Below, piece after piece: positions 36,944 through 45,979 of a DNA stretch of 64,000 nucleotides. Each line of letters opens with the position of its first letter. The first letter of the stretch is position 1. The position numbers and the translations under genes were made by a program. The notes beneath the pieces were generated by a model. That model ran no database searches and was not told the DNA's origin. It worked only from the letters and a program-made list of their open reading frames with translations. The DNA comes from Hyphomicrobiales bacterium (GTDB taxonomy: Bacteria > Pseudomonadota > Alphaproteobacteria > Rhizobiales > Rhizobiaceae), in assembly GCA_900466605.1 (NCBI GenBank), contig UBMU01000008.1, positions 401,945 to 465,944 on the forward strand, read 5' to 3'.

Positions 36944-38065
36944 ATGAAGCAGCGCATTCTCTACACCAAACCATCTATAACCGAACACGAGATAGGCTAT
37001 GTCGCGGACGCCGCAGCCAACGGCTGGGGAGATCGCTGCTACGAATATATCAACAGGTTCGAGGCAGCCTTTGCCACGCACCTGGATGTCAAACATGCGA
37101 TCGCGACGTCCAGTTGCACCGGAGCGCTGCACATGGGGCTTGCCGCTCTCGGTATCGGCCCAGGCGACGAGGTGATCCTGGCTGACACGAACTGGATCGC
37201 TTCAGCCGCTCCGATCGTGCACCTGGGTGCGAAACCCGTATTTGTCGACGTTCTTCCCGATAGCTGGTGTATCGATCCAAAGAAGGCCGAGGCGGCGATT
37301 ACCCCGCGAACAAAAGCCATTCTGGCCGTTCATATCTACGGCAATCTTTGCGACATGGACGCTCTTCTTGACATCGCCAAACGCCATGGCGTGCACGTCG
37401 TTGAAGATTCCGCCGAAGCGCTCGGATCGGTTTGGCATGGAAAACGCGCCGGCTCCATGGGTGCCTTTGGAGCTTTTTCGTTCCACGGAACGAAAACCGT
37501 CACCACCGGAGAGGGAGGAATGTTCGTCACGAACGATCCGGACCTCTACAACAGGGTTCTCACACTATCGAATCACGGGCGTGCTCGTGGACAGACAAAG
37601 CAATTCTGGCCCGACGAAGTCGGCTTCAAATACAAGATTTCTAACCTCCAAGCTGCGATCGGCCTGGCGCAAGTGGAGCGAATCGAAGAGCTGACCGAGC
37701 GAAAACGGCAGATCTTCTACTCTTACCGCGACGCGTTCCGGCATATCAATTCATTGTCAATGAACCCTGAGCCCGAGGGAACAGAGAACGGCTTCTGGAT
37801 GCCGACGCTGGTGTTTGCGCCCGAGACCGGCATCACCAGAGAGCGGCTTCAAGCTGCCTTCCTAGAGGAGAACATTGATGCACGCGTGTTCTTCTGGCCG
37901 CTGAGCTCATTGCCATCCTTCGCCGACGTACCGGAAAACTCCGTCGCCTACGACTTGCCGGGAAGAGCGATCAATCTGCCGAGCTATCATGACATAACCG
38001 ACGCCGAGCAGGATCGTGTCATTGATGTCGTGAAGCGCATATGTGGCCAGATTGCCGCGAGCTGA
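36944..38065 (+). CDS. DegT/DnrJ/EryC1/StrS family sugar aminotransferase
   Basis: 373 aa. PLP-dependent nucleotide-sugar aminotransferase or perosamine-synthase-like enzyme: SSCTGALHMGLAALGIGPGD, VVEDSAEALGSVWHGK, and the PLP lysine in SFHGTKTVTTGEGG. ATG at 36944 (MKQRILYTKP) has GGGG nearby; TTG at 36929 is an upstream alternative. With the NeuD-like acetyltransferase 9 nt downstream it could make and acylate an amino sugar. Reads as less GC-rich than lepA by eye, which may mean transfer, but I did not count it. Confidence 0.9.
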   Translation: MKQRILYTKPSITEHEIGYVADAAANGWGDRCYEYINRFEAAFATHLDVKHAIATSSCTGALHMGLAALGIGPGDEVILADTNWIASAAPIVHLGAKPVFVDVLPDSWCIDPKKAEAAITPRTKAILAVHIYGNLCDMDALLDIAKRHGVHVVEDSAEALGSVWHGKRAGSMGAFGAFSFHGTKTVTTGEGGMFVTNDPDLYNRVLTLSNHGRARGQTKQFWPDEVGFKYKISNLQAAIGLAQVERIEELTERKRQIFYSYRDAFRHINSLSMNPEPEGTENGFWMPTLVFAPETGITRERLQAAFLEENIDARVFFWPLSSLPSFADVPENSVAYDLPGRAINLPSYHDITDAEQDRVIDVVKRICGQIAAS

Positions 38066-38074
38066 GACCGCAAT

Positions 38075-38728
38075 ATGGACGAGATAGAAAGCATATACCT
38101 GCTTGGTGCGGCGAGTCCGGAGACCATCCGCATGGTGCAGGCCGTGCAGGCATCGTCGCCGGTCAGCTTTCCCGGCTTGCTTGACAACGATAGGCGTAAA
38201 CACGGGACTCTCTTTCTCGGCATGCCTGTGCTTGGCGGATATGAAGTCATTCCAAGCCTTGCTGGTGCCAGGGTTGGCTTTGTCAGCCTTGTGACCGGCA
38301 GCACACGGGCGCGAGAGGAGACCGGTCGCGGTATCGAGGCAGCCGGCGGCCAACTCGCCAACTTCATTCACCCCACCGTCGACACCAACATGGTTACGCT
38401 CGGGCGAGGTATCTATATCCAACAGGGCGTTCATCTCGGCGCGCAGGTCGAAATCGGCGACAACTCGAGCATCCATATCGGCGCTGTCGTGAATCACGAG
38501 TGCCGTCTTGGTCGATCGGTCTTCATCGCGCCGTCCGCGTGTATCGCCGGCTGTTGCGAAATCGGCGACGGCGTGTTCGTCGGCGTCAACGCGACGATCC
38601 TGCCTCGCCTGAGGATTGGCAACTGGGTGACTATCGGCGCCGGTGCCGTGGTAACCAAGGATGTGCCTGACCATGCTGTTGTCGTCGGCAATCCAGCCAG
38701 GATAGTGAAATCAAACAAAACCAGCTGA
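38075..38728 (+). CDS. NeuD-like sugar O/N-acyltransferase (left-handed beta-helix)
   Basis: 217 aa. N-terminal Rossmann-like half (IYLLGAASPETIRMVQAVQA; the substrate-binding part of NeuD/PglD proteins) and C-terminal hexapeptide repeats (about residues 95-205: HLGAQVEIGDNSSIHIGAVV, FIAPSACIAGCCEIGDG, VTIGAGAVVTKDVPDHAVVV). Uses an acyl-CoA to acylate a sugar amine or hydroxyl. Most likely partners with the DegT aminotransferase immediately upstream (9 nt). Confidence 0.87.
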   Translation: MDEIESIYLLGAASPETIRMVQAVQASSPVSFPGLLDNDRRKHGTLFLGMPVLGGYEVIPSLAGARVGFVSLVTGSTRAREETGRGIEAAGGQLANFIHPTVDTNMVTLGRGIYIQQGVHLGAQVEIGDNSSIHIGAVVNHECRLGRSVFIAPSACIAGCCEIGDGVFVGVNATILPRLRIGNWVTIGAGAVVTKDVPDHAVVVGNPARIVKSNKTS

Positions 38729-38898
38729 GCGAAGGCTCTCTTCGCATCAACGAGCCAGGAATCCGGCAGATTCCTCTGTTGAGCCCGGTGGCATTGGACT
38801 AAGATCAGGCCCGCGCAAGATAGTTGCCGCCATTGTGCGAAGCCCAATTTTCGCAGAATCAACGTCGCAGCACGGCAATAAACATATCGAGGCATAGC

Positions 38899-39666
38899 AT
38901 GAGCAACTTTAAGGCAGAGGTCCCGGATCGAATCGCGGCGCTGCGATCCAATCAGGCTCTCAACCTCATCGCATCAGACTTTCTTCGAAAGTCTGTCGAT
39001 CTGAAGTATTCCTACAACTACTTCTGGATGGACCGCCCGATCATTCAGTATCCGCAGGATATGGTCGCGATGCAGGAGATCATCTGGGAGACGCGCCCGG
39101 ATCTGATCATTGAAACCGGCATAGCACATGGTGGTTCGCTGATACTGAGCGCCTCGATGCTCGCGCTGCTTGACATGACCGACGCAATTGAGGCGGGCGT
39201 CTCGCTGGATCCGCGTCAATCGCAACGCAAAGTTCTAGGCATCGATATCGACATACGCGCGCACAATCGGAGCGCAATTGAAGCTCATCCGATGGCTTCG
39301 CGCATCCAGATGATCCAGGGATCCAGCATCGACCCTGCGGTCATCGATCAAGTTCACCAGATTGCAAAGCCGTTCAAAAGGGTTCTCGTGTCGTTGGACA
39401 GCAATCACACCCACGAGCACGTCTTGGCAGAACTCGAAGCCTACGCACCGCTGACGTCGGCTGGCAGCTATTGCGTCGTCTTCGACACGGTCATCGAGGA
39501 CATTCCGAAGGATGCCTACCCGGATCGCCCGTGGGGACCCGGCAACAATCCCAAGACGGCAGTTTGGAAGTATCTCGAGAACCATCCCGAGTTTGAGATC
39601 GACCGATCCATCGATCAAAAACTCATGATCACCGTCGCGCCAGATGGTTTCTTGAAACGACGCTAA
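38899..39666 (+). CDS. CmcI/rhamnosyl O-methyltransferase family protein (cephalosporin hydroxylase family)
   Basis: 255 aa. PF04989-type Rossmann methyltransferase: NYFWMDRPIIQYPQDMVAMQ, the SAM site IIETGIAHGGSLILSASML, VLGIDIDIRAHNRSAIE, VLVSLDSNHTHEHVLAEL. Proteins of this name in polysaccharide loci are generally sugar O-methyltransferases rather than antibiotic enzymes. Start at 38899 has GAGG 8 nt upstream. A 170-nt gap separates it from the acyltransferase; a strong hairpin spans its stop codon. Confidence 0.85.
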   Translation: MSNFKAEVPDRIAALRSNQALNLIASDFLRKSVDLKYSYNYFWMDRPIIQYPQDMVAMQEIIWETRPDLIIETGIAHGGSLILSASMLALLDMTDAIEAGVSLDPRQSQRKVLGIDIDIRAHNRSAIEAHPMASRIQMIQGSSIDPAVIDQVHQIAKPFKRVLVSLDSNHTHEHVLAELEAYAPLTSAGSYCVVFDTVIEDIPKDAYPDRPWGPGNNPKTAVWKYLENHPEFEIDRSIDQKLMITVAPDGFLKRR

Positions 39667-39677
39667 GTCGTTTCAAG
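39651..39677. repeat. Hairpin spanning the stop codon of the CmcI-like gene
   Basis: CTTGAAACGAC (39651-39661), loop GCTAA containing the TAA stop, GTCGTTTCAAG (39667-39677): an 11-bp perfect stem. No T-run follows. It may limit read-through into rfbF or slow release at the stop codon. Confidence 0.6.
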
Positions 39678-39754
39678 CGGTTGGACTGCGCTGCGTTTTC
39701 CTTAGCGTCCGTTCCAACCTAACGAAACCTCGCAATGATCGAGAGCACGTCACG

Positions 39755-40522
39755 ATGAAGATCGTCATTCTCGCCGGGGGATACGGCACCCGCATTTCTG
39801 AAGAGAGCCATCTGAGGCCGAAGCCGATGATCGAGATCGGGGGGCGCCCCATTCTCTGGCACATCATGAAGATTTACAGCCACTTCGGCTTCAACGACTT
39901 CGTGATCTGCCTCGGCTACCGCGGCTACATGGTCAAGGAGTACTTCGCCAACTACATCCTGCACTCGTCGGATGTGACCATCGACATGGAGCGCGGCGAG
40001 ACGACGTATCACGCGACGAAAGCCGAACCGTGGCGCGTCACGCTTGTCGACACGGGCGAAGGGTCGATGACGGGCGGGCGTCTGAAACGCGTCGCGAACT
40101 ATCTCGACGACACGTTCTGCCTGACATACGGCGATGGCGTTGCCGACGTCGATATCAAGGCGCTGACCGAATTCCACCAACGCCATGGACGCGAGGCGAC
40201 CGTGACGAGCGTCGTCCCGCCGGGCCGCTACGGTGCGCTGCTGACCGAGGATGGGCTGGTCAGAAGCTTTACCGAGAAACCGGCCGGCGACAACGCGCGG
40301 ATCAATGGCGGCTTCTTCGTGCTCAACCGATCAGTGCTCGACCGTATCGAAAGCGATATCACGCCCTTCGAGGGAGCGCCGCTTGAGGGGCTCGCACAGG
40401 AAGGCCAGCTGATGGCATTCCCCCATGACGGATTCTGGCGACCGATGGACACGCTGCGCGACAAGAACCAGCTTGAAGAGCTCTGGCAGAGCGGCCATGC
40501 GCCGTGGAAGCTATGGTCATGA
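39755..40522 (+). CDS. rfbF: Glucose-1-phosphate cytidylyltransferase
   Basis: 255 aa. Makes CDP-glucose. Nucleotidyltransferase start VILAGGYGTRISEESHLRPK with the RPKPM motif, FVICLGYRGYMVKEYFANY (a hallmark of the RfbF group), TYGDGVADVDIKAL, and GGFFVLNRSVLDRI. Overlaps rfbG by 4 nt (ATGA), as expected for the pathway pair. Confidence 0.94.
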   Translation: MKIVILAGGYGTRISEESHLRPKPMIEIGGRPILWHIMKIYSHFGFNDFVICLGYRGYMVKEYFANYILHSSDVTIDMERGETTYHATKAEPWRVTLVDTGEGSMTGGRLKRVANYLDDTFCLTYGDGVADVDIKALTEFHQRHGREATVTSVVPPGRYGALLTEDGLVRSFTEKPAGDNARINGGFFVLNRSVLDRIESDITPFEGAPLEGLAQEGQLMAFPHDGFWRPMDTLRDKNQLEELWQSGHAPWKLWS

Positions 40523-41589
40523 GCCGGCTGCCGGATCAGCGCTTCTGGGCAGGTAAACGCGTCTTTTTGACGGGCCATACGGGCTTCAAGGGAACGTGGG
40601 CGCGTGTATGGCTTTCCAGACTCGGTGCCGAGGTGACCGGATATGCGCTTGCGCCGGCAACAGCACCATCGTTGCATGCGCTCGCCGGGCCATCGGGGCT
40701 TTCGACAGACACGATTGCCGATGTCCGCGACGGCGCGAGGCTCGCGAATGCGCTCACGGAATGCAATCCCGACATCATCCTGCACATGGCGGCTCAGCCG
40801 CTGGTGCGGCGCAGCTATCTCGAGCCGGTCGACACGTTCGATGTCAACGTGATGGGGACGATCCGCCTACTGGAAGCCGCGCGTCGGCTGGAAGCGCTCA
40901 AGGCCTTACTCGTGGTGACGACCGACAAGGTCTACAGCAATGACGAAAGCGGGCGGCATTTCGTTGAAACCGATCGGCTTGGCGGACATGACCCCTATTC
41001 CGGCTCCAAGGCGGCGGCGGAGATCGCTACAGCGACCTATCGGGATTCGTTTTTCCACACAAAGGGCGTGCATGTGGGCACGGCGCGTGGCGGAAACGTA
41101 CTTGGCGGCGGCGACTTCTCCGAGGATCGCCTGGTTCCCGACATCGTGCGCGCCGCCATCGACGGCAAGATCCTTGATATCCGCAGCCCGCTTGCGACAC
41201 GGCCTTGGCAGCACGTGCTCGACTGCCTGAACGGCTATTTCCTGTTCTGCGAGGCACTCTACGACGGCACAGCATCGGCGGATGCACTGAATTTCGGACC
41301 ATCGCCCGACGAGGCGCAAATCCCCGTTGGTGCCGTCGCTTCATCGGTCCAGGCCGCGATGGGACTCGGTCACAACTGGCAGGATACCTCGACATCGGAC
41401 AAGCCGCGCGAGATGCACGCGCTTGGCCTCGACCCAGCAGAGGCCTATCGCTGCCTGTCGTGGCAGGCAAGGCTGAGCCAAGCGGAAGCGATAGAGTGGG
41501 CCGCACGCTGGTATGATCAATGGCGCCGGGGCGAGGACGCGCTCTCGCTCGTCACCGCCCAGATTGATGCTTTTACGAAAGGCTCCTAA
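40519..41589 (+). CDS. rfbG: CDP-glucose 4,6-dehydratase
   Basis: 356 aa. Short-chain dehydrogenase-type sugar dehydratase giving CDP-4-keto-6-deoxyglucose. NAD site VFLTGHTGFKGTWARVWLS, HMAAQPLVRRSYLEP, catalytic TTDKVYSN and YSGSKAAAEI, and GGNVLGGGDFSEDRLVPDI. Start at 40519 overlaps the rfbF stop by 4 nt. Next gene, a methyltransferase, follows 4 nt after its stop. Confidence 0.94.
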   Translation: MSRLPDQRFWAGKRVFLTGHTGFKGTWARVWLSRLGAEVTGYALAPATAPSLHALAGPSGLSTDTIADVRDGARLANALTECNPDIILHMAAQPLVRRSYLEPVDTFDVNVMGTIRLLEAARRLEALKALLVVTTDKVYSNDESGRHFVETDRLGGHDPYSGSKAAAEIATATYRDSFFHTKGVHVGTARGGNVLGGGDFSEDRLVPDIVRAAIDGKILDIRSPLATRPWQHVLDCLNGYFLFCEALYDGTASADALNFGPSPDEAQIPVGAVASSVQAAMGLGHNWQDTSTSDKPREMHALGLDPAEAYRCLSWQARLSQAEAIEWAARWYDQWRRGEDALSLVTAQIDAFTKGS

Positions 41590-41593
41590 CCAC

Positions 41594-42823
41594 ATGTCTC
41601 ACCAATGCCGTTTCTGCTCCGCACCGCTGACAACAGTTGTCGCGGATCTTGGATCGACACCGTGGTCCAACTCCTTTCTGCCTGACGCAGCCGCGATCGC
41701 CAAGGAGCGCACGTTCCCCCTGAAAGTCATGGTCTGTTCGGAGTGCTTTCTGGTTCAGACGACCGAGAACGTACCGGCCGACGAGATTTTCAACGCTGAT
41801 TACGCCTACCTCTCCTCGTTCTCGACGAGCTGGCTTGAGCACGCGAAGCGCTATGCCGAGATGATGACGGAGCGTTTCGGACTTTCAACGGATTCGACAG
41901 TGCTCGAAGTGGCCTCGAACGACGGCTATCTCCTTCAGTATTTCGCCGGCAAGGGTATTTCGGTGCTCGGCGTGGAGCCGGCAGCCAATGCGGCCAAGAT
42001 AGCGGAAAGCCGCGGCGTGCCGACAAAGGTGGCCTTCTTCGGCAAGCAGACCGCCCGGGCGCTGGTCGACAACGGTATCCGCGCCGATGTGACCGCCGCC
42101 AACAATGTTCTGGCGCACGTACCCGATATCGCTGACTTCGTCAGCGGTTTTGCCATCTTGCTGAAGCCGGACGGCGTCTCGACGTTCGAATTCCCGCATC
42201 TTTTGACGATGATCGACGGAATCCAGTTCGACACGATCTATCACGAGCACTACTCATACATGTCGCTACTGGCAGTCGAGCGCATTTTCGGCGCGTGCGG
42301 GCTGAAGGTCTTCGATGTCGAGGAGATTTCGACGCATGGCGGCTCGTTGCGGGTCTTCGCACAGAAAGCGGGAGGCAAGCGCATCGAGACGGACAGGCTG
42401 CTCGCGCTTCGAGCGAAGGAAGAGGCATTCGGTCTCAAGGAGATGGCGACCTACGAGCGGTTTGGAACCCGGATCGAGGGCGTGTGTGAAGAGTTCAGGA
42501 CCTTCCTTCGTCGCGCCAAGGCCGAAGGCAAAACGGTGGCTGCCTATGGCGCCGCGGCCAAGGGTAACACCTTTCTGAACGTCTGCAGCGTCAATACCAA
42601 CGACATCACATTCGTCGTCGACCGCAGCGATATCAAACAAGGAAAGCTGCTGCCGGGCAGCCATATTCCCGTCTATGCGCCAAGCCATATCGAGGCCGCC
42701 AAGCCTGACTATCTAGTGATCCTGCCGTGGAATCTCACAGACGAGATTATCAAGGCGAACGACTACATCCGGGCGTGGGAAGGACGCTTCGTGGTGGCAA
42801 TCCCGACCTTGCGGATTCTGTAA
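41594..42823 (+). CDS. NDP-sugar C-methyltransferase
   Basis: 409 aa. Three-part architecture of TylC3-like sugar C-methyltransferases: N-terminal zinc-binding region (CRFCSAPL ... CSECF, residues ~5-60), central SAM-binding domain (LEVASNDGYLLQYFAGKGI; NNVLAHVPDIADF; EFPHLLTMID with YHEHYSYM), and the C-terminal Methyltransf_14 Rossmann domain (VAAYGAAAKGNTFLNVC). It would methylate the C-3 of the CDP-4-keto-6-deoxy sugar made by RfbF/RfbG, giving a branched sugar (inference from family and neighbours). Confidence 0.9.
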   Translation: MSHQCRFCSAPLTTVVADLGSTPWSNSFLPDAAAIAKERTFPLKVMVCSECFLVQTTENVPADEIFNADYAYLSSFSTSWLEHAKRYAEMMTERFGLSTDSTVLEVASNDGYLLQYFAGKGISVLGVEPAANAAKIAESRGVPTKVAFFGKQTARALVDNGIRADVTAANNVLAHVPDIADFVSGFAILLKPDGVSTFEFPHLLTMIDGIQFDTIYHEHYSYMSLLAVERIFGACGLKVFDVEEISTHGGSLRVFAQKAGGKRIETDRLLALRAKEEAFGLKEMATYERFGTRIEGVCEEFRTFLRRAKAEGKTVAAYGAAAKGNTFLNVCSVNTNDITFVVDRSDIKQGKLLPGSHIPVYAPSHIEAAKPDYLVILPWNLTDEIIKANDYIRAWEGRFVVAIPTLRIL

Positions 42824-43426
42824 GGACGAGCGGGGCAGTGCTGGCCAGCCTTGCTCCGCCTCCCGGCCCACACGCCGATCCGGGCAACGGGGCGACACAC
42901 CTGCGGCGTCCGAAGAAGCGACGGTGGCGTGACTTCAGGTGTGGATATCTCGTGATGGCACCTGCTTCGCGGACATGCGACATGCATCGTCCTGCGGTGC
43001 TCCTGCATGATCTCGGCTGAGCTTTCCCGGAGTTCCCAGGTACAACGAAGCATTTCAAATCAACGGCAGCGCCATGTCGCAAACAGGCGACAAACGGACG
43101 CAAGCGTATTGAAATCCCAAGGCAATTTTCCGCGAACACGCAGGCAATTGAGCCGGCTAGCGACACCGTATTCAACCGCTGATTGACACCTGAAGAATGT
43201 ATCCAAACCTCCTGATTTGTGATCACGGGGCGCGAAAACATCCCCTTTCTGCGACCAGATGGTGGAATGTCGAGCGAAAATCACAGCGGCAAGAGGGCTC
43301 TCTGGCTACTTCATTTCAGGGCTTGCAACGCCAGACCTTTACGATAGGTTGCGCGCTGACCTGAACGTAACTGGTCACGGGAACAAACGACTAATAAGGC
43401 GCAAAGCCTAGAAAGGTGGCCCCCAC
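42824..43426. other. 603-nt intergenic region without recognised gene
   Basis: Separates the sugar locus from oppABCDF. Short open frames are present on both strands, but none has a good ribosome site, protein-like composition or recognisable motif. I see no clear terminator after the methyltransferase gene and no convincing promoter; the oppA promoter should lie in the last ~150 nt. AAAGGTGG lies about 6 nt before the oppA ATG as its ribosome site. Confidence 0.6.
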
Positions 43427-45007
43427 ATGAACTTCCTCACAAAACGTTTCCTGGCTTCCGCAGTGTTTGGCTCACTGCTAGCTGTGTCGGCCCACGCTGC
43501 GACACTCAACATCCACAACGGCGGCGACCCGCAGTCACTCGACCCCCAGAAGCTGTCGAGCGACTATGAGAACCGCATTGCAGGCGACATCTTCGAGGGC
43601 CTCGTCACAGAAGACGCGAAGGACGACCCGATTCCGGGGCAGGCGCAAAGCTGGACCGTATCGCCTGATGGCAAGGTCTATACTTTCAAGCTTCGCGACG
43701 GCATCAAGTGGTCGGACGGACAGCCGGTAACGGCCGGTGACTTCGTCTTCGGCTTCCAGCGTCTTATGGATCCGAAGAACGCCGCGGAATACGCCTACCT
43801 GCAGTTCACGATCAAGAACGCGGAAAAGATAAACAAGGGCGAAATCACCGATTTCAGCCAGCTCGGCGTCAAGGCGATCGACGACAAGACGCTCGAGATC
43901 ACGCTTGAGAATGCCACCCCCTATTTCATTAATTCGCTCATGCATTACACCGCCTATCCGCTGCCGAAGCACGTGGTCGAGGCGAAGGGCACTGACTGGG
44001 TGAAGATCGGCAACATCGTCACCAACGGCCCATACAAGCCGACCGAATGGATTCCGGGCGCGTCCGTGACGACCGTCAAGAACGATCAGTACTACGGCGA
44101 GAAGGATCTGAAGATCGACGGCGTCAAGTTCTTCACGCTCGAAGATCAGGAAGCGGCTCTGAAGCGTTATCGCGCTGGCGAGTTCGACATCATGACCGAT
44201 TTCCCGACCGATCAATACGAATGGATGAAGAAGAACCTCCCGGGGCAGGCGCACGTCACGCCGTTCCTGGCGAGCTACTACTACGTCCTCAACGCCACCA
44301 AGCCGCCATTCAACGACAAGCGCGTTCGTCAGGCCCTCTCGATGGCGGTCAACCGCGAAGTCATCGGCCCGAAGATCCTCGGTACCGGCGAACTGCCGGC
44401 CTATTCCTGGGTTCCACCGGGCACCGCCAACTATGGCGATCCGGCCTACGTAAGCTGGAAGGACATGCCGTACAAGGACAAGGTGGAAGAGGCAAAGAAG
44501 CTGCTCAAGGAAGCAGGTTTCGGACCTGACCACCCCCTGAAGGCACAGCTTCGCTACAACACCAACGACAACCACAAGCGCGTTGCCGTCGCCATCGCCT
44601 CGATGTGGAAGCCGCTCGGTGTCCAGATCGAGCTCTACAACACCGAAACCAAGGTGCACTACGACGAAATGCAGCATGGCCAGGTCGAAATCGGCCGCGC
44701 CGGCTGGATCGCGGACTACAACGATCCGGACAACTTCCTCGGTCTGCTCCTTTCCGGCGTTTCGATGAACTATGGCCGTTGGAGCAACGCCGACTACGAC
44801 AAGCTGGTCAAGGAAGCGAACGCTCAGACGGACCTGAAGAAGCGTGCCGAAATCTTCAAGCAGGCTGAACAGCTTGCGCTCGACGACAGTGCAGCTATTC
44901 CGCTGTACTACTACGTCTCGAAGAACGTCGTCTCGCCGAAGGTCCAGGGCTTCGAAGACAATATTCAGGACATCCATCGCACGCGCTGGCTGTCGATCAA
45001 AGAATAG
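43427..45007 (+). CDS. oppA: Oligopeptide ABC transporter, substrate-binding protein
   Basis: 526 aa. Signal peptide (about residues 1-24, ending SAHA), then a class C solute-binding protein: NGGDPQSLDPQKLSSDYENR, VYTFKLRDGIKWSDGQPVTA, and the C-terminal half with ALSMAVNREVIGPKILGTGE and GRAGWIADYNDPDNFLGLL. Periplasmic receptor for peptides. First gene of the complete oppABCDF operon; a 16-bp stem hairpin follows its stop. Confidence 0.93.
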   Translation: MNFLTKRFLASAVFGSLLAVSAHAATLNIHNGGDPQSLDPQKLSSDYENRIAGDIFEGLVTEDAKDDPIPGQAQSWTVSPDGKVYTFKLRDGIKWSDGQPVTAGDFVFGFQRLMDPKNAAEYAYLQFTIKNAEKINKGEITDFSQLGVKAIDDKTLEITLENATPYFINSLMHYTAYPLPKHVVEAKGTDWVKIGNIVTNGPYKPTEWIPGASVTTVKNDQYYGEKDLKIDGVKFFTLEDQEAALKRYRAGEFDIMTDFPTDQYEWMKKNLPGQAHVTPFLASYYYVLNATKPPFNDKRVRQALSMAVNREVIGPKILGTGELPAYSWVPPGTANYGDPAYVSWKDMPYKDKVEEAKKLLKEAGFGPDHPLKAQLRYNTNDNHKRVAVAIASMWKPLGVQIELYNTETKVHYDEMQHGQVEIGRAGWIADYNDPDNFLGLLLSGVSMNYGRWSNADYDKLVKEANAQTDLKKRAEIFKQAEQLALDDSAAIPLYYYVSKNVVSPKVQGFEDNIQDIHRTRWLSIKE

Positions 45008-45012
45008 GGAAC

Positions 45013-45047
45013 ATCGGCCCTTCCCGCCTGAGGCGGGAAGGGCCGAT
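45013..45047 (+). repeat. Strong hairpin between oppA and oppB
   Basis: ATCGGCCCTTCCCGCC (45013-45028), loop TGA, and its exact complement (45032-45047): a 16-bp perfect stem with no T-run. It lies 5 nt after the oppA stop and 8 nt before oppB. Such hairpins commonly stabilise the binding-protein mRNA so that more receptor than membrane protein is made. Confidence 0.85.
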
Positions 45048-45055
45048 CCACGACC

Positions 45056-45979
45056 ATGATCAAATATGCACTCCGTCGCCTGCTGTCGACGATCCCCGTC
45101 ATGTGGATCGCCGTGACACTCAGCTTTTTTGTCTTGCGCCTTGCTCCCGGCGGCCCATTCGATGGCGAGCGGCCATTGCCGCCGGTGATCCTGAAGAACC
45201 TCGCGGCCCACTACAATCTCGACAAGCCGCTGATCGATCAATACCTGATCTACATGTTTGACGTTTTAAAGGGCGACCTTGGCCCCTCCTTCGCCAATGA
45301 AGACTTTACCGTCAGCCAACAGATCATGATCGGTCTACCCTACACCTTCACGATTGGTGGCCTCGCCTTCATCCTTGCTATCCTTATCGGGGTGACCGTC
45401 GGCTGTCTTGGGGCGCTTTATCAGAATAAAGCGCCCGACTATCTCCTCGGACTGGTCATTCTCGTCGGCCTTGTGCTTCCGAACTTTCTGATTGCGCCTA
45501 TCTTGCAGTTGATTTTCGGCATCCAACTTGGTTGGCTTCCGGTCGGCGGATGGGGTGACGGCTCGTTCAGGTATCTCATTATCCCGATCGTCGTGTTGGC
45601 ATTGCCGCATGCGGGCCGTATCTCGCGCATGACCCGTGGCTCGATGATCGAAGTGATGAGCCAGAATTACATCCGCACCGCCAAGGCCAAGGGCATCGGT
45701 CCGCGGCTGACCGTCATGCGTCACGCATTGAAGCCTGCCATGATGCCGGTCGTTTCCTATCTCGGCCCGGCGGCAAGCTATCTTCTCACCGGTTCACTCG
45801 TCGTCGAGAGCATCTTCGGACTGCCAGGTATTGGCCGCTACTTCGTCAACGCGGCGCTGAACCGTGACTACGGCATGGTTCTCGGCACGGTCATCTTCTA
45901 CATGGTGCTGATCGTCTTTTTGAACCTTCTCGTCGACATTGCCTATGCGTGGCTCGATCCGAAAGTGAGAAACCGATGA
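45056..45979 (+). CDS. oppB: Oligopeptide ABC transporter permease
   Basis: 307 aa, six transmembrane helices. N-terminal MIKYALRRLLSTIPVMWIAV and LAPGGPFDGERPLPP are typical of OppB/DppB; the EAA loop is RTAKAKGIGPRLTVMRHALK. Forms the channel with OppC. Its stop overlaps the oppC start by 4 nt. Confidence 0.94.
   Translation: MIKYALRRLLSTIPVMWIAVTLSFFVLRLAPGGPFDGERPLPPVILKNLAAHYNLDKPLIDQYLIYMFDVLKGDLGPSFANEDFTVSQQIMIGLPYTFTIGGLAFILAILIGVTVGCLGALYQNKAPDYLLGLVILVGLVLPNFLIAPILQLIFGIQLGWLPVGGWGDGSFRYLIIPIVVLALPHAGRISRMTRGSMIEVMSQNYIRTAKAKGIGPRLTVMRHALKPAMMPVVSYLGPAASYLLTGSLVVESIFGLPGIGRYFVNAALNRDYGMVLGTVIFYMVLIVFLNLLVDIAYAWLDPKVRNR

Noticed and set aside
42750..43241. Minus-strand frame in the gap before oppA
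   Set aside because: Starts without a ribosome site, overlaps the methyltransferase gene end and has an odd Arg/Ser/Pro composition.
43535..45241. 568-codon minus-strand frame opposite oppA and the start of oppB
   Set aside because: Antisense to an obvious binding-protein gene and spans the intergenic hairpin; no family features.
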